Source: Garcia nutans
Taxonomy: Eukaryota; Streptophyta; Magnoliopsida; Malpighiales; Euphorbiaceae
Assembly (NCBI GenBank): GCA_947685225.1
Contig: CANTUV010000032.1
Coordinates: 25,923,501 to 25,987,500, forward strand
Length of the DNA stretch: 64,000 bases
Direction: 5' to 3'
The notes beneath the pieces are model-generated. The model was given only the letters and a program-made list of their open reading frames with translations, searched no databases and was not told the origin of the DNA. The first letter of the stretch is position 1. Each line of letters opens with the position of its first letter. The position numbers and the translations under genes are program-made. Positions 44,122 through 56,539 of this stretch are shown here, one piece after another.

Positions 44122-46935
44122 AAGGGAGCCGATTAAGATTAGGTAGTTGGAATATTGGCACTCTGACTAGGAAGTCTATAGAGCTTGTGGATACTTTGAA
44201 AAAGAAGGAAGGTTAGTATTGCTTGTTTGCAGGAAACCAGGTGGAAGGGAAATAAAGTAAAAGAGATTGGTAACTCAGGATATAAGCTGTGGTATTGTGG
44301 CTTGGATAACAATAGGAATTGTGTGTACATTATTATTGAGCCTACACTTAAAGACAAGGTGGTGGAAGTGAAGAGAAAGGGAGACAGGATTATCTCTTTG
44401 AGGCTTGTTTTGGGAGATGACACTATTAATGTTATTAGTGCTTATGCTCCCCAAGTAGGTTTGGACGGAGCATCCAAGGTTCAGTTCTAGGAAGATATGG
44501 ATGAAATCATGCAAGGTATTCCAGATAATCAGCAAATTTTCATTGGTGGGGACCTTAACGGGCATGTTGGTAAGGACAGTAATGGTTATGACAGGGTCCA
44601 TGGGGGTTATGGTTTTGGCAACAGGAATGAGGAGGGAAAGAGCATTTTGGATTTTGTGGTGGCTTATGATCTAGTGCTGGCAAATACTTGCTTTGAAAAG
44701 AGGGGGTCACACTTGATTACCTTTAAGAGTGGACGAACCCAAAGTCAAATAGACTTCATACTTACTCGTAGACGGGACAAAAGTAAGTGTAAGGATTGCA
44801 AGGTCATTCCGGGTGAAGCATTGACGGCGCAACATCGTATTGTGGTTTTAGATGTTAAGAATAAAAGTAGCTGGAGGAATGATAAGAAAGTATTGGAACC
44901 AAGGATAAGATGGTGGAAATTGAAAGACCTAGCTCAAGGTACCTTTAAGGAGGAGTTACTAAAGGAAGACATTTGGAACCTTGAGGCTAGTGCAGAGGAC
45001 TTGTGGACAAAAATGGAAGGTGACATCAAGAAAGCAGGTAGTAAATTGCTAGGGATCTCTAAAGGGGCAGGGCCTCGACCGCACGAGGCATGGTGGTGGG
45101 ATGAGGAGGTTCAAAAGACTATTAAGGCTAAGAGGGAATGGTATAAAAAGTTACCGAATGCGGTTAATAGCGAGGCCTTTAAGGAATATAAGAGGGCTAA
45201 GAAAGAGGCAAAGAAGGCTGTTAATGTAGCTCGTGGCAGAGCCTTAGAAGGGATTTATCAAAAGTTAGGTACTAAAGAGGGAGAAATGGGCATTTATAAG
45301 ATTGCAAGGATGGGAGAAAGGAAAAGCAGAGATTCAAGCCAAGTCAAATATATAAAGGACGAAGATCAACGGGTGTTGACAGGAGATGTTGAGATTAAGG
45401 AGAGGTGGAAGGCTTATTTTGAGCAGTTATTCAACCCTGAACATGAACAAGATTTTCAAGGTCTTCTTGCAACAAATGGTTATATCAGCTGGTCTAGGAG
45501 GATCTTGCATAGTGAAGTAAGAGAAGCCTTGAAGTATATGAAAGTTGGTAAAGCTTGTAGCCCGGATGGTATTCCTATAGAGGTTTGGAAGAACCTTGGA
45601 GAGGTAGGAGTTGCCTAGTTAACTAAACTCTTTAATGCTATTGTGAAAGGACGTAAGATGCCGAATGCCTGGAGGAAGAGTAGCCTGGTACCCATTTATA
45701 AAAATAAGGGAGACATTCAATGCTGTACAAATTATCGGGATACCAAACTTATGAGCCATACTATGAAATTATGGGAAAGGATTATTGAACACAGATTGAG
45801 GAAGCTTACAAGAGTTTCGGAGAATCAGTTTGGGTTTATGCCAGGGAGATCTACCATGGAGGCTATTTCTCTTCTAAGAAGACTAATGGAATTGTATCAA
45901 GAGAAGAAGAAAGATCTCCACATGGTATTTATTGACTTGGAGAAAGCCTATGATAGAGTACCAAGAGAAGTGTTATGGTGGGTTTTGAAGAGGAAAGGAG
46001 TCAGGGGCAAATATATCAACATCATCAAGGACATGTATGAGAATGCATCCACTAGTGTGAAAACACCTGGTGGAGACACTGAGGCTTTCCCCATTACTAC
46101 CGGATTGCATCAAGGTTCAGCCATGAGTCCATATTTATTTACCCTGGTTATGGACGAGCTAACCAGAAGCATACAAGACGATGTTCCTTGGTGTATGTTA
46201 TTTGCTGATGACATTATTTTAATTGATGAGACTAGTGCTGGTGTAAACCGTAAGTTGGAAGTGTGGAGAAAAACCCTCAAGGACAAGGGTTTTAAGTTAA
46301 GTAGGAGTAAAACGGAATATATGCACTGTGAGTTCAATCTAAGAAAGAAGCAGGAACATGAGGTTAAGTTGGATGGAGTTTTGGTTCCTAAAACCAAGCA
46401 GTTCAAATATTTGGGTTCAGTGTTCCAGAATGATGGCCGTATAGATGAAGATGTGGCTCACAGAATACAGGTAGGGTGGTTGAAGTGGAAGGGTGTGACT
46501 GGGGTTCTATGTAATAAGAAAATACCTCTGAAAGTGAAAGGTAAATTCTATAAGACGGTAGTTAGACCTGCGATGCTCTATGGTAGTGAGTGTTGGGCAC
46601 CAACGGGACAACATTTGCATAAGATGAGTGTGGCAGAAATAAGGATGCTAAGATGGATGTGTGCACATACCAGACTGGGCAAAATTAAGAATGTTCATAT
46701 TCGACAAAAAGTCCAAGTAGCGGATGTCGGAGATAAGGTGAGGGAAGGAAGACTTAGATGGTATGGGCATGTTTTAAGAAGACCTCCTAATGTTGCGGTT
46801 CGTAAGTGTAAGAATTTATTGATTGAGGGGGCTAGAGGTCGTGGAAGACCTAGAACTGTGTGGAATGAGGTGATAGCAAGAGACTTACGTGCCTTAGATC
46901 TTGATGCGGATTTGATTAATGACAGACTTGAATAG
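44122..46935 (+). pseudogene. RTE endonuclease-reverse transcriptase
   Basis: The apurinic-like endonuclease (EEP) domain runs from LRLGSWNIGTLT (about 44130) through IACLQETRW, FIGGDLNGHVG and IDFILTRR to AQHRIVVLDVK (about 44860). The reverse transcriptase runs from about 45480. Its motifs are KACSPDGIPIEVWK, ENQFGFMPGRSTMEAI, FIDLEKAYDRVPRE (about 45930), LHQGSAMSPYLF and FADDIILID (46201). The C-terminus has LRWYGHVLRRPP and RGRGRPRTVWNEVI. Length and order match plant RTE proteins (about 930 codons). Lesions: one frameshift at about 44212, TAG at 44488 and TAG at 45616. The rest is open, so it died recently. Confidence 0.93.
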
Positions 46936-47055
46936 AAACGTAAAATTCGTGTCTTGGAAGGGGCCTAAAGCTGGAGTATCTTTTTTGGTGTCTTTTGAGC
47001 TTATTTTGTTGAGGATCCATACAGCCGACCCCAACTTGTTTGGGACTAAGGCTTA

Positions 47056-47081
47056 GTTGTTGTTGTTGTTGTTGTTGTTGT
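47056..47081 (+). repeat. (GTT)n tail of the LINE
   Basis: About eight GTT/TTG units directly before the right target duplication. RTE elements usually end in short tandem repeats like this. Confidence 0.9.
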
Positions 47082-47094
47082 AGTAACAAAAATA

Positions 47095-47208
47095 TTTGAT
47101 CAAACAAAGTCGATTGCCCTTACGGAGCCTTGGTCATGACTTAGTTGTGATTGATTTTGCTAAGAAGAGAATTTAGTTTGTAATATTGATGGATGTCGTA
47201 AGAGAATG

Positions 47209-47252
<44 letters not shown>

Positions 47253-48910
47253 CGTATGTGTGATAGCAATTCATCTCTTAGAAGCTAAAAGCTTGTGCTC
47301 TTTAAATGGGAGGAGCAAATGTTATATAAAATTGACAATGGAGGATCCAATAACATGACTTCATATTTTACTTATTCATAGAAAAGGAAAAAAAAAAAAA
47401 AAAAAAAAAAAAGAGGTGAAATTTTTCAATGGCTTTTCTTCTGATGCTTTGGGTGCCAAGATTAAGAGATTACTCGGATGCTAGAACATCAAAATTTGAT
47501 AGATGGTGATTATGCAATATTCCATCATTAGTGAAACGTGGCTTAGACTTAATGAGAAATATTTCTAGAAATATTTGTTGTACATGGTTGAACTGGTACT
47601 GGTAGTAATGGGATATTAGATAAATATGTGGTCTCTTGTATTTTGTAACCGAGGAAAAAAGCTATGTAATTTGATTTTACATGTCTCTATGGTGGCATGG
47701 AAATACATATGCCCATAAAATGTTCTTTTTATCGGACATGACAAGTTTCATCTAAATGATTGTTACAAAGAAGCAGTGTATTTTTTTCAAGTATGAGTTG
47801 ATAAGTAATTATAACAGGAAAAAGAGAGGTTTTAGTACAAAAGCAAAAAAAGATTTGAAAGGATAACTTAAATTTGCTTCATTAATAATGTAACTATAAT
47901 TAGTAGTTGACATTATGAATCATTACCATATATTTAGTCCTATATGTGCTTGTTACAGTAACACAATAGAAGTTAATTTGAATAGTATAAATGTTCTTTT
48001 TGACATAAAATTAATAGTATATACAATGTAATTATGAAATGCAGAAGTAATCAATTACATTGAGAGTCGAACACCACCACCGCCTCTTAAAAACCCTGTC
48101 TTGAGCTAAATAGAAATGGTATTAAAAAGGGACCCACAATTTCCAAAATCGAATCAAAATTTCATCGGTGAGGGTTGAGGAAGCAAGCATCAGCCCGAGA
48201 AAGGTTGTCTGGCCGTATAGGCTTGGCACTCTTTGGAGTTATATGTTAGAATTATTACAGTTTAAGACATGGGCAAGCATGTGCCAACCATTCTTGAATA
48301 TGAATATTAATTGGTAAAAGGCTCTAACGCAATCTCTGTTCACTATAATCATAAACCAATCTAGAACATAGCTAACAATATCAACCTTAGACCTCACTGA
48401 CATTAATATTATTTTTAAAAATCTACAATTTCATATCGAAGCCAATTCACAGAAGTATAAATAAATAAAAAATAAAAAATAATCTGATTAAAATTTCATC
48501 GCTAAAAAATTTTCACAAAACATAAGATTATTCACCAAATGCTGCAAAAGCGTGGGGAAAGCAAAAATTCAGTCTAATAGACTGCATGTGGACACCCACC
48601 CCACATTCTGTGATTAAAAAAAAATACAATTGTCAGATTTATGTACAAAAAATCATTGTATTTGAATTAAAGGATCTTATCTTTTGGCCTCTCATAATAT
48701 CATATAAATATCATCTGCATGATGAAAAAATATTACATTGTTTCCAAAATAAACAAAAAGTTTGCATACATCTCAATAAATTTATCCTACAAAACTTCCC
48801 ATACAGGTTAGTCGGATATTGATGACCTTTCTTCCTATATCCTTTATCCTTTTCTTTTTATGTTGTCTTGCTAAGTGTGAGGTGAGCAAAAATAAGTTAT
48901 GCCCTGTCTT
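47095..48910. other. Intergenic DNA between LINE and DnaJ gene
   Basis: No coding region that I can support. It contains a (TA)n run at 47213-47247 and a poly-A run at about 47389-47412. The last part, roughly 48800-48910, is probably the 3' untranslated region of the DnaJ gene, but no poly-A signal can be assigned with confidence. Confidence 0.6.
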
Positions 48911-51900
48911 TCACCCAGAAGCTCCAGCAGCACGTTTACCATATTCCCCTTGTTCTTCTTTGGCAAACTCTTCAATCAATTCACGTTGTCTTGCGGTCAA
49001 GTTTCTGCACAATAATTATTTGACTATCAGGCATTTTTGCTCTTGAAGAAATGATATTACAAATTTATCGATAAAAAAAAATAGCAGGCATATTAATGAT
49101 TTCTCATTACCAATAACCCACAAAAGGTACTAGCAACTTCTCTGAATTTTTTATTATGTGTGTGTGTGTGTATTTGTGAAATCATTTGACTGAGAAGAGA
49201 AAACATACGTTGGGACGCTGACTGTGAAGTTCACAAATTGATCACCAAATGAGAAAGAGCCCCGTGCTTTAATACCTGTTAACAAAAAACCATATTGTAC
49301 TTCACATAATGAGAGAAAATAAAATCGAATAAGCTAGTTCTAAATGTTAGTCTATAACGTCCATAAACAAATGACAAGGAAAATGAAAGAAAGAACGTCC
49401 TGCCCAGTGACAGTATAAAGGGGAAGCTTGAAAGCAAGTTCTTTCCAGAGTCCCAGTAAATCCTTAAACATATTGAATTCTGAAGTAAACATACTTCAAA
49501 ATTTGATGACTGACTAATTAAGTAGCAAGATCAAATGGCTCGCAGCAACAAAAAAAAACTGCCACAGGAAATGAAAAGGTCGAACCAACCATTGCCATCA
49601 AGACACTAACTGAACATCACATGAAACTATTTAAAGCAAATCCAATATAATATCAAGTCTTAGTGTTCTCACCTTTTTTCTTCAGAACAACCTTTTGGCC
49701 CGGCTGGGTGCCAGGGCGGACCTGAAAAAGGAAACAAGTCTAGCTGAATGAAGACTATATTAGATTTTTTTTTTTTTACCAAAATTGACCTCAAAACAGA
49801 GTATTCAGCATACCTTAAGTACAACATCTCCTGTAAGAGTAGGGACCTGGATGGTTCCCCCCAGGACTGCCTGCAAAAGAGCAATTCAATGAACTTCAAA
49901 ACCAGATACATTAAAAAAGGATTTGTGAGTTCTGATGGGCAAAACAAAGAAAAGCAGCATGATATTGTTAAAATAAATTTCTACCAGCTGAAAATCTGAG
50001 CAAAACACCTGACTATATTTATTGCCAAAAAAAGACAACATATTGAAAATTACAAAATATCAAGTCTAACTGGCTATAATCGCACCAAGAAAGACTCGTA
50101 TGCATTAGAAATTTAACAATTCTCAAGCAATGAAAAGCACAACAGAAGCTTTACCTGAGTAACACTCAGAACAGCATCTACATGAATGTTGGAACCTTCT
50201 CTGCGGAAAACAGGATCTTCCCGAACCTGGGAAAAGAGAGAAAATGACAACAATGTTCAGTGATCAGAAAAGAAAAATATACATGTATAGTTGACACTTT
50301 ATAGATCATGATCATCAAAATCTTGACAAGATCCACAACCAGAAACAATTCAAGGATATTAGAAGCATACAAACAAAGAGAGAAATGAAAGAGAAGAAAA
50401 TTAACACCTAAACATTAGAATACTATGAAATTAAAGAAAGGAACTCGGAAAAAGAAGCCATAGTGAAAGAAGATATCCATCAATAATTTGTTCCTGAAAT
50501 TCCAATATTGGGACTTTCCATTCCCTCAAATGTTTTCATTCCTCTCCATAAATTCCATTTATTACAGCGGACAGTCCTCCATAATACTCATTTCATCTCC
50601 TGACAACCTTAAGCTTACTAGGCAATCATTGTCCATAAATACAAACAGCATCCACATTCCAATGGCAGTAACAAAGAACGATCCCTCCTAATCCACCAAA
50701 GAACAATCATCCTATCCACCAAACTCTGTTAAATGAATGCAATCTGAGGAAGCCACATTTGGAAATCAAATAGAAAGGAAAAATAAGCAAAAGAAACACT
50801 AGGCTAAAAGAGGAAGAAAATAGTCTTCATTATTTTTCCTAGAATCCACTAAATAATTTTACTTTCCCGAATCCTATCCAGGCTCCAACCTATTATCTTG
50901 ACCCACAGCACATCCTCATAACAAAGTATAGAAATAGTGAAAACATAATATATACACAGTTGCCTGGCATTGTACAGTATCAAGGAAGTTGAATTACCTT
51001 GATGGTTACAAATAGATCACCAGGTTGATTTCTGTCCGGGTCTGATCCACCACTTCTAGGCACCTTTATGGTTTCATTATCATCCACTCCTGAAGGCAGC
51101 ATAGAATCAATAGTAAAAACCAAACACAACAAAAATATCAATGACAAGAAAGACACACAAGGCGTCTCCAGCGCTCATTGATTATGTCATCACCTGATTA
51201 AAGATATGTATTGAGATGAAAAAGTTAAAGAGTATGAAAAAATTAAGAGTAATAAGAACTTATTTATTTGCCATGCGACAAGGTCTGAAGACAGCTATCT
51301 TTCGTGTAAAGGAATCATTTTTCAACAATATTCATGAGCCATTTAAACAAATTTCAATAAAAGAATTCTCTTGTGCCGCAATTTCCTTTTTTATATATAT
51401 TCAAGAGAACTCTATTTCAAATTTCCATTAAAGGAGAAGGGGCATCCACCTACAATACAAAGTTCTTAGCTGCAAATGTTTTAGCGTAAAAGCAGTAGTT
51501 CATTTAGAATATGGAACAGCATTAATTATTAATTTAGCTGCAACATGCTTACTGCATAAAGATTTCATACATGTTGCAGAATAAATGCTGAGCGTAATGC
51601 ATGTATTTTTTTAGTATGTGCAAACCAAGGAAAGAATTCAGGCTGGAATTTTAAGAAGACAAGTTCTGCAAAATATACCAGGCATGATATCCAATTTTAC
51701 TGACTTTAATCCTCTCATGACTCTTCGCCCATTGCATGACCTGCAAAAACTCTGACATACTAATTGTATTAGAAAAATTCAGCGAAACAGTAGACACCAA
51801 GCCTTAATATCAAACATCACTAATAATGTCTCTGAGAATGCATTTTAAATATCAAATGCATCATTGAATGAGTAATATACCTATAACGGGGAGACTAATT

Positions 51901-54900
51901 TACATGACTTTGTCCAACTGATGAGATTCAAAAGCCAATATTTATACACTGAATATAGCATATTATGATAGAAATGAAGTCTGCATCAATCTGAATATAA
52001 TCTATAGCCTTTTAGATCAGTCTTTGCATGATGGGAAATCAGAAAGGAAGTTGAATTTTAAGAAAACAAGATGAAAATATACATCATTCTATCTATAGCA
52101 TACCGATACAGTTTGCCCAGTTCCACCACATTGATTACATGTATGCTGAAGACTGATAAAGCCTTTTTGGGTAAACACCTGTATATGTGGTATATCTATG
52201 TGTTAGCTAAGAAAAGCCAATGTTTTTTGCAAAAGCAATGACAATAATGCATCTGTTTTTTTTTTTTTTTCCAAAACTAACCATGCCTGTGCCTTTACAG
52301 CGCTTACACATTTCAGGTTTTACCCCAGGAGGAATACCTTCTCCACCTGAAAATTAGAAAAATGCAAAATCTCAAATTGAAGGTGATACTCTCTAAAAAT
52401 TTAATTGAAATGCCTGCAACAAGCAAAAAAAACAAATTCTAAAAATAGCACAATTTCAAATCAGTAAGTTTGCATAGAATAGCAAGTGTGTAGAAAACAC
52501 ATACGACAAGCTTCACAAGGCAAATCAGTTTGAAATGCAATCGTTTTGGTGCATCCCTGAACAGCTTCCATAAAGGATAGTTCAACAGAGACCTATTGGA
52601 AAAGACAAAAGTAACAAAATGAATTTCATACTCCCAAGCAAAATTAATAATAATAATATAGGGAAGTAATGAAAACCTTGACATCTTGGCCACCAAGCTT
52701 CTGCTTAAATATATTGCTGAATATCTGATCCCCATAGTGTGAAGTATGTCATCATGCCCATAAAACAATATGTTAAACTTTATCAAAGGAGAACACAAAT
52801 ATCAAGAGAAACAACAGAAAACCCAGTGGTGAAGGAGCCACATTCAGGCAATATATACAGATGGGATCTCTTAACTTCTTGCAATCATTACATGATTTTC
52901 ACCATATTTTGGGTTTCGCTGTTCTTAAATATGTATCTCCAGAGATCCCAATTTATTTCAACATAAATCCTTTTGATTAAAAAGTTTTAGCAAAGCACAC
53001 CATATGCTATTTAACAAACTGGTTCAATGGAACTAAATTTTAAGTGCATTAGTAATTTAATTGCTCAGTAGTGCCCTGCTCTAAAATTGATAATTCAAGC
53101 CCTCAACAATTTCAATGCCAAGAATTCGCAGCTTGCTAGAATACAGTCTTTCAAGTCTCCCACCCAAACCAAACGAGAGAGAGAGAGCGAGCGAGAAGAG
53201 AGGGCAATTTCAAAAGCAAGAGTTTCCAGGTCATTAGAATGTGATCAAGTGCCCACCCACGCCAAACGAGAGAGAGGGAGAGAGAGAGTCCCACTCCACC
53301 AAACAATAGAAGAAAATAAAAAATAAATAAATAAAACACAACCTTAGATTGCAAGATACATTAAACTATTACTAATGGTTGATGTAAACATATAAGTTAA
53401 GAGAATCCAATCAAAGAGATGTCTTTATTACATCATCCATTCTGAAGAAGCTATCAAATGGATTATCAAATCCTTGCCCACCAGGATGAAAATCACCATT
53501 GAGATTCTGTTCATAAGCATCATGACCAACCTAAAACATTGAGCATACAATCAACATTAGTGCACATACCAACTAAAGAGAGAGAATCACTATCACATTA
53601 TACGAAGCCAAAAACAATTGTAAGCAAAAAATACAAATATCAAATGCATGAACCTATCAGATAATTATCATCCAGTCTTGGCATCCAATTTTCAGCAACT
53701 TTTAAAAAGAAGCAATATAGAGAGAGAGAGAGGCAACTTTGAAAAAGAAGCGAAAGAGAGAGATGCAACTTTGAAAAAGAAGCAAGAGAGAGAGATGTCA
53801 ACATGAATAATGATATAGAACATACAATATGCATGTGGAAGATGCACAGATGTGAAGCTTGCCCCTGTGAGATGCATTGATGCACAGTGCACCGTCACCA
53901 TGAAATAATAAAAACTAACTCCTTGTGTAACGCTTAACATCTAATTGAGATTTTTTTTCTATGATCTCTACTTGTTCTTTGTTTATTTGCTCTCTTAGAT
54001 GGCTTTTAATTTTTATTTTTTTTGGATTGCTCACAAGTGAAATCTTAAAGTCTTAATTTATGAGCTTTCATACTCACATAAAAACATTAAGCCCAAAACT
54101 TTATCTAAAAGTAACATCTTAAATAGATAGCTTGCACAACAAAATTAGACATAATAGATCACTAAAGTCATCGCCAAATCAATGAATACAGACTAAAACA
54201 GCAACAGAGTACAGAGATAGGTTACCTATGCAAAACACAACAAAAGTATCAGCCCTCTAGCAACTAAGAGATGCATAGCCACTTGCTTTTCGTTTCTTCT
54301 CACTTTTGTTTTTTTTATTTTTTTTTTATTTTTTTTATTTTTTGTGGAACAAGCCAATTACACATGACTTCTTCCTTTGGCAGTTAACTCTTAAGAAAAA
54401 GCTATTCACCTTTTTCTGAATGTGATATTAATATTTTAAATATGTAGCTGATGAGTATTAATGGCAAGCAATGACATGATGAGCTCTGAATTCTCTTAAA
54501 TGCACTCAAAATATTCCATGGTCAATCTCCATGATTTACATTAGTCATGCCAATTCCAGTGTGTGCCAGGTAAAGCCAAGAAAATCCTATCTTGTAGGCC
54601 CAAGAATAATTGAAAGAGTTAATGATTTAGCTAGCTAGCTAATCCCAGCCCGCCCGCCTTAAGTTTAGGTTTGACAAGAATAACAGTGAATAGGAGAACC
54701 AAGAGAACAAATATCAACCAAGGAACTGATTTTCTGGTTACACAGAAATGAAAGAGAACCACCAGCAAACTGTTTCTTGTCACTAGAGCCATCGTTAAGC
54801 CTGAAATCTTTACCCTATTTGTATTCTAAAATTCTCTAGAATAAGGTCCTGAATATCAAAATCTCATAGAAATAAATAGGACTTGACTGTTGACTCTACA

Positions 54901-56306
54901 TAATGTTAATATGTCTAACATAATAACCCCAATTCAAAAAAAAAAATACTGCAGTGCAATCAATGGACAATAACTTCAAATAATTCTGAACTTTTGCTAC
55001 CACATCAGTAAATAATGCCTTTTATAAGATAAGTAGTGTCATTAGAAAAAGCATGCTTGACGAGGTCTCCTTCCCATAAGAAAATCCAGCAGAAGCATTC
55101 ATGTGACTTAAATAAATGGTCATAAAAATAAATTAAATATAAAACCTCATCATATTGAGCACGCTTATTGTCATCTTTCAAAACCTACAGGAAAAAAATA
55201 AACAAAGAAACAGCGTTTAGTATAGTATGTACAATGGTTAGATAAAAAATAAGATTTTCGATCTGTAAAAACTACCTCATATGCCTTTACAACTTCTTGA
55301 AACTTTTTGTCAGCTTCCGGATCATCTTTGTTCATATCAGGATGAAGTTTCTTTGCCAGCTGCAAAATAGTGTAGAAGTAGAATTAGATTATAAGACAAG
55401 TAGAAGCTGCAATTCCGACTTACAACAGCAATAATAAAACACACACAATCACAAATAAGAGAGAAAAAAAAGAATGATGCAAAATTTGTGCCGAAACACA
55501 AAGATTAAGAAAAGGCATTAGAAGCAAGAAACCTACCACATAATAAGCTTTCTTTATTTCAGATGAACTTGCATTCTTGCTAACACCAAGTACATTGTAA
55601 TAATCCCTTGACATATAAGCTGAATCAGAAAAATATGCTGTTATATGATGGCCTAGTTGCATGAAACATTCTTCATAAAACACATAAATTGGAGAGGAGA
55701 GAAATTAAAATAAACATTAAAAATAACAGGAGTACTATGTGACATACCAGAGCCATGAATTGACCTTGTGGCGCCCAAAAACCAGTTTCTCTGGTTAACT
55801 GCATATAACCAAACATGCAACTCAGTATAACACAACCAAGAATGCTCTATTCAGTGGCCAAGAAAATTATATAAATTGAGAGAACGAAAATTACATAAAC
55901 AAGTGAGTATTAGCTATTTCCTCAATGTCCAATTCAACAAATTCGACCAATATTTCAAATTTTCATGTTTATAACAAAATTTTCAACTATCAATCAGAAA
56001 GACAGTAAAGCGAGAGTACCCTTACCCTCATTGGGAGAATAATATCCAACGACCCTAACAGGATTTGCAATTCCAGTACTCAATCTCCTAATATTCCCAT
56101 TTAACAAACTCTTATACACCTGCAATTAGTCAAATTACACAAACTTACCTGAAATTAGGAAAACTACACGAATTCAAAATGCAAAGTATTAATTTCAAAA
56201 TCAAAATAGAAATTGATCGTACTGAATTAACAGAATCTTCAAAACGATTAGACGAAGAGCGGCAAAAGAGCCAACCAACAAGCTTGACGCCATGAGAGCG
56301 AACCAT
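48911..56306 (-). CDS. GFA2: Mitochondrial DnaJ (Hsp40) co-chaperone, GFA2-like, 18 exons
   Basis: A class A J-protein of the mitochondrial matrix that recruits and activates mitochondrial Hsp70. Exons on the minus strand: 56306-56223, 56119-56026, 55798-55748, 55619-55537, 55359-55276, 55184-55146, 53530-53432, 52724-52677, 52592-52505, 52346-52282, 52178-52104, 51751-51679, 51089-50998, 50226-50155, 49870-49814, 49721-49673, 49275-49209, 49004-48911. They sum to 1314 bp (437 aa plus stop), all with GT-AG borders and consistent phase. Residues 1-75 form an Arg/Ser-rich mitochondrial presequence region (start MVRSHGVKL). The J domain spans about 77-148 (DYYNVLGVS, HPD at 110-112). A Gly/Phe-rich segment follows (about 149-178). 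Four zinc motifs are at about 220-285: CEACRGEG, CKRCKGTG, CNQCGGTG, CRSCNGRR; the last lacks the final Gly. The substrate-binding C-terminal domain ends GKRAAGASG. Length matches Arabidopsis GFA2, which is known to act in female gametophyte development. The gene looks intact. Confidence 0.95.
53165..53295 (+). repeat. GA-rich repeats in DnaJ intron 7
   Basis: Two copies of CCCACCCA..CCAAACGAGAGAGAGAG lie about 95 bp apart in the intron between exons 7 and 8. The intron interior has no other recognised feature. Confidence 0.7.
53531..55145 (-). other. Long sixth intron of the DnaJ gene
   Basis: 1615 bp between the exon ending ...AQYDE and the one starting VGHDAYEQ. It holds about three units of a 30-35 bp repeat (GCAACTTTGAAAAAGAAGC plus a GAGAGA tail, 53693-53798). 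No coding region or transposon end is visible. Confidence 0.8.
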
Positions 56307-56385
56307 TTAGGAGGGCAATAGAAACCTGAGCGTTGGTCGAACTGAAATTTCAAAACATCGACAGAGAGACTGGGAAGTTAGGTAT

Positions 56386-56413
56386 TTAGGGTTTAAACCC
56401 CAGAAAACCCTAA
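56386..56413 (-). promoter_or_regulatory. Two telo-boxes in the DnaJ 5' region
   Basis: TTAGGGTTT (56386-56394) and AAAACCCTAA (56404-56413) lie 80-107 bases upstream of the ATG in opposite orientation. Telo-boxes (AAACCCTAA) are common near the starts of plant genes for translation and organelle biogenesis; here the role is inferred. Confidence 0.55.
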
Positions 56414-56514
56414 TTTGTTAGAAACTGGAAGGTTCTAGTTACAGTATGAGAGATCCTCATGGGAGACAAGGTTTTGAATTTTTTTTTTCAAATAATGATA
56501 ACTTATTGGACTTT

Positions 56515-56531
56515 CACGTGCCAAACACGTG
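56515..56531 (-). promoter_or_regulatory. Paired G-boxes upstream of the DnaJ gene
   Basis: CACGTG at 56515-56520 and at 56526-56531, with centres 11 bp apart, about 210-225 bases upstream of the ATG. The G-box is the core site of plant bZIP and bHLH factors. Closely spaced pairs suggest dimeric or cooperative binding. Confidence 0.6.
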
Positions 56532-56539
56532 AGTTCAAC

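Larger units (their letters stand above)
43831..47081 (+). mobile_element. RTE-clade LINE, nearly intact, with 13-bp TSD
   Basis: 3251 bp between two copies of AGTAACAAAAATA. It encodes endonuclease plus reverse transcriptase in one reading and ends in a (GTT)n tail instead of poly-A, as is typical of RTE elements in plants. GC content is clearly higher than that of its surroundings. Only three coding lesions are visible. The 5' part contains a 91-bp inverted repeat. Confidence 0.93.
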
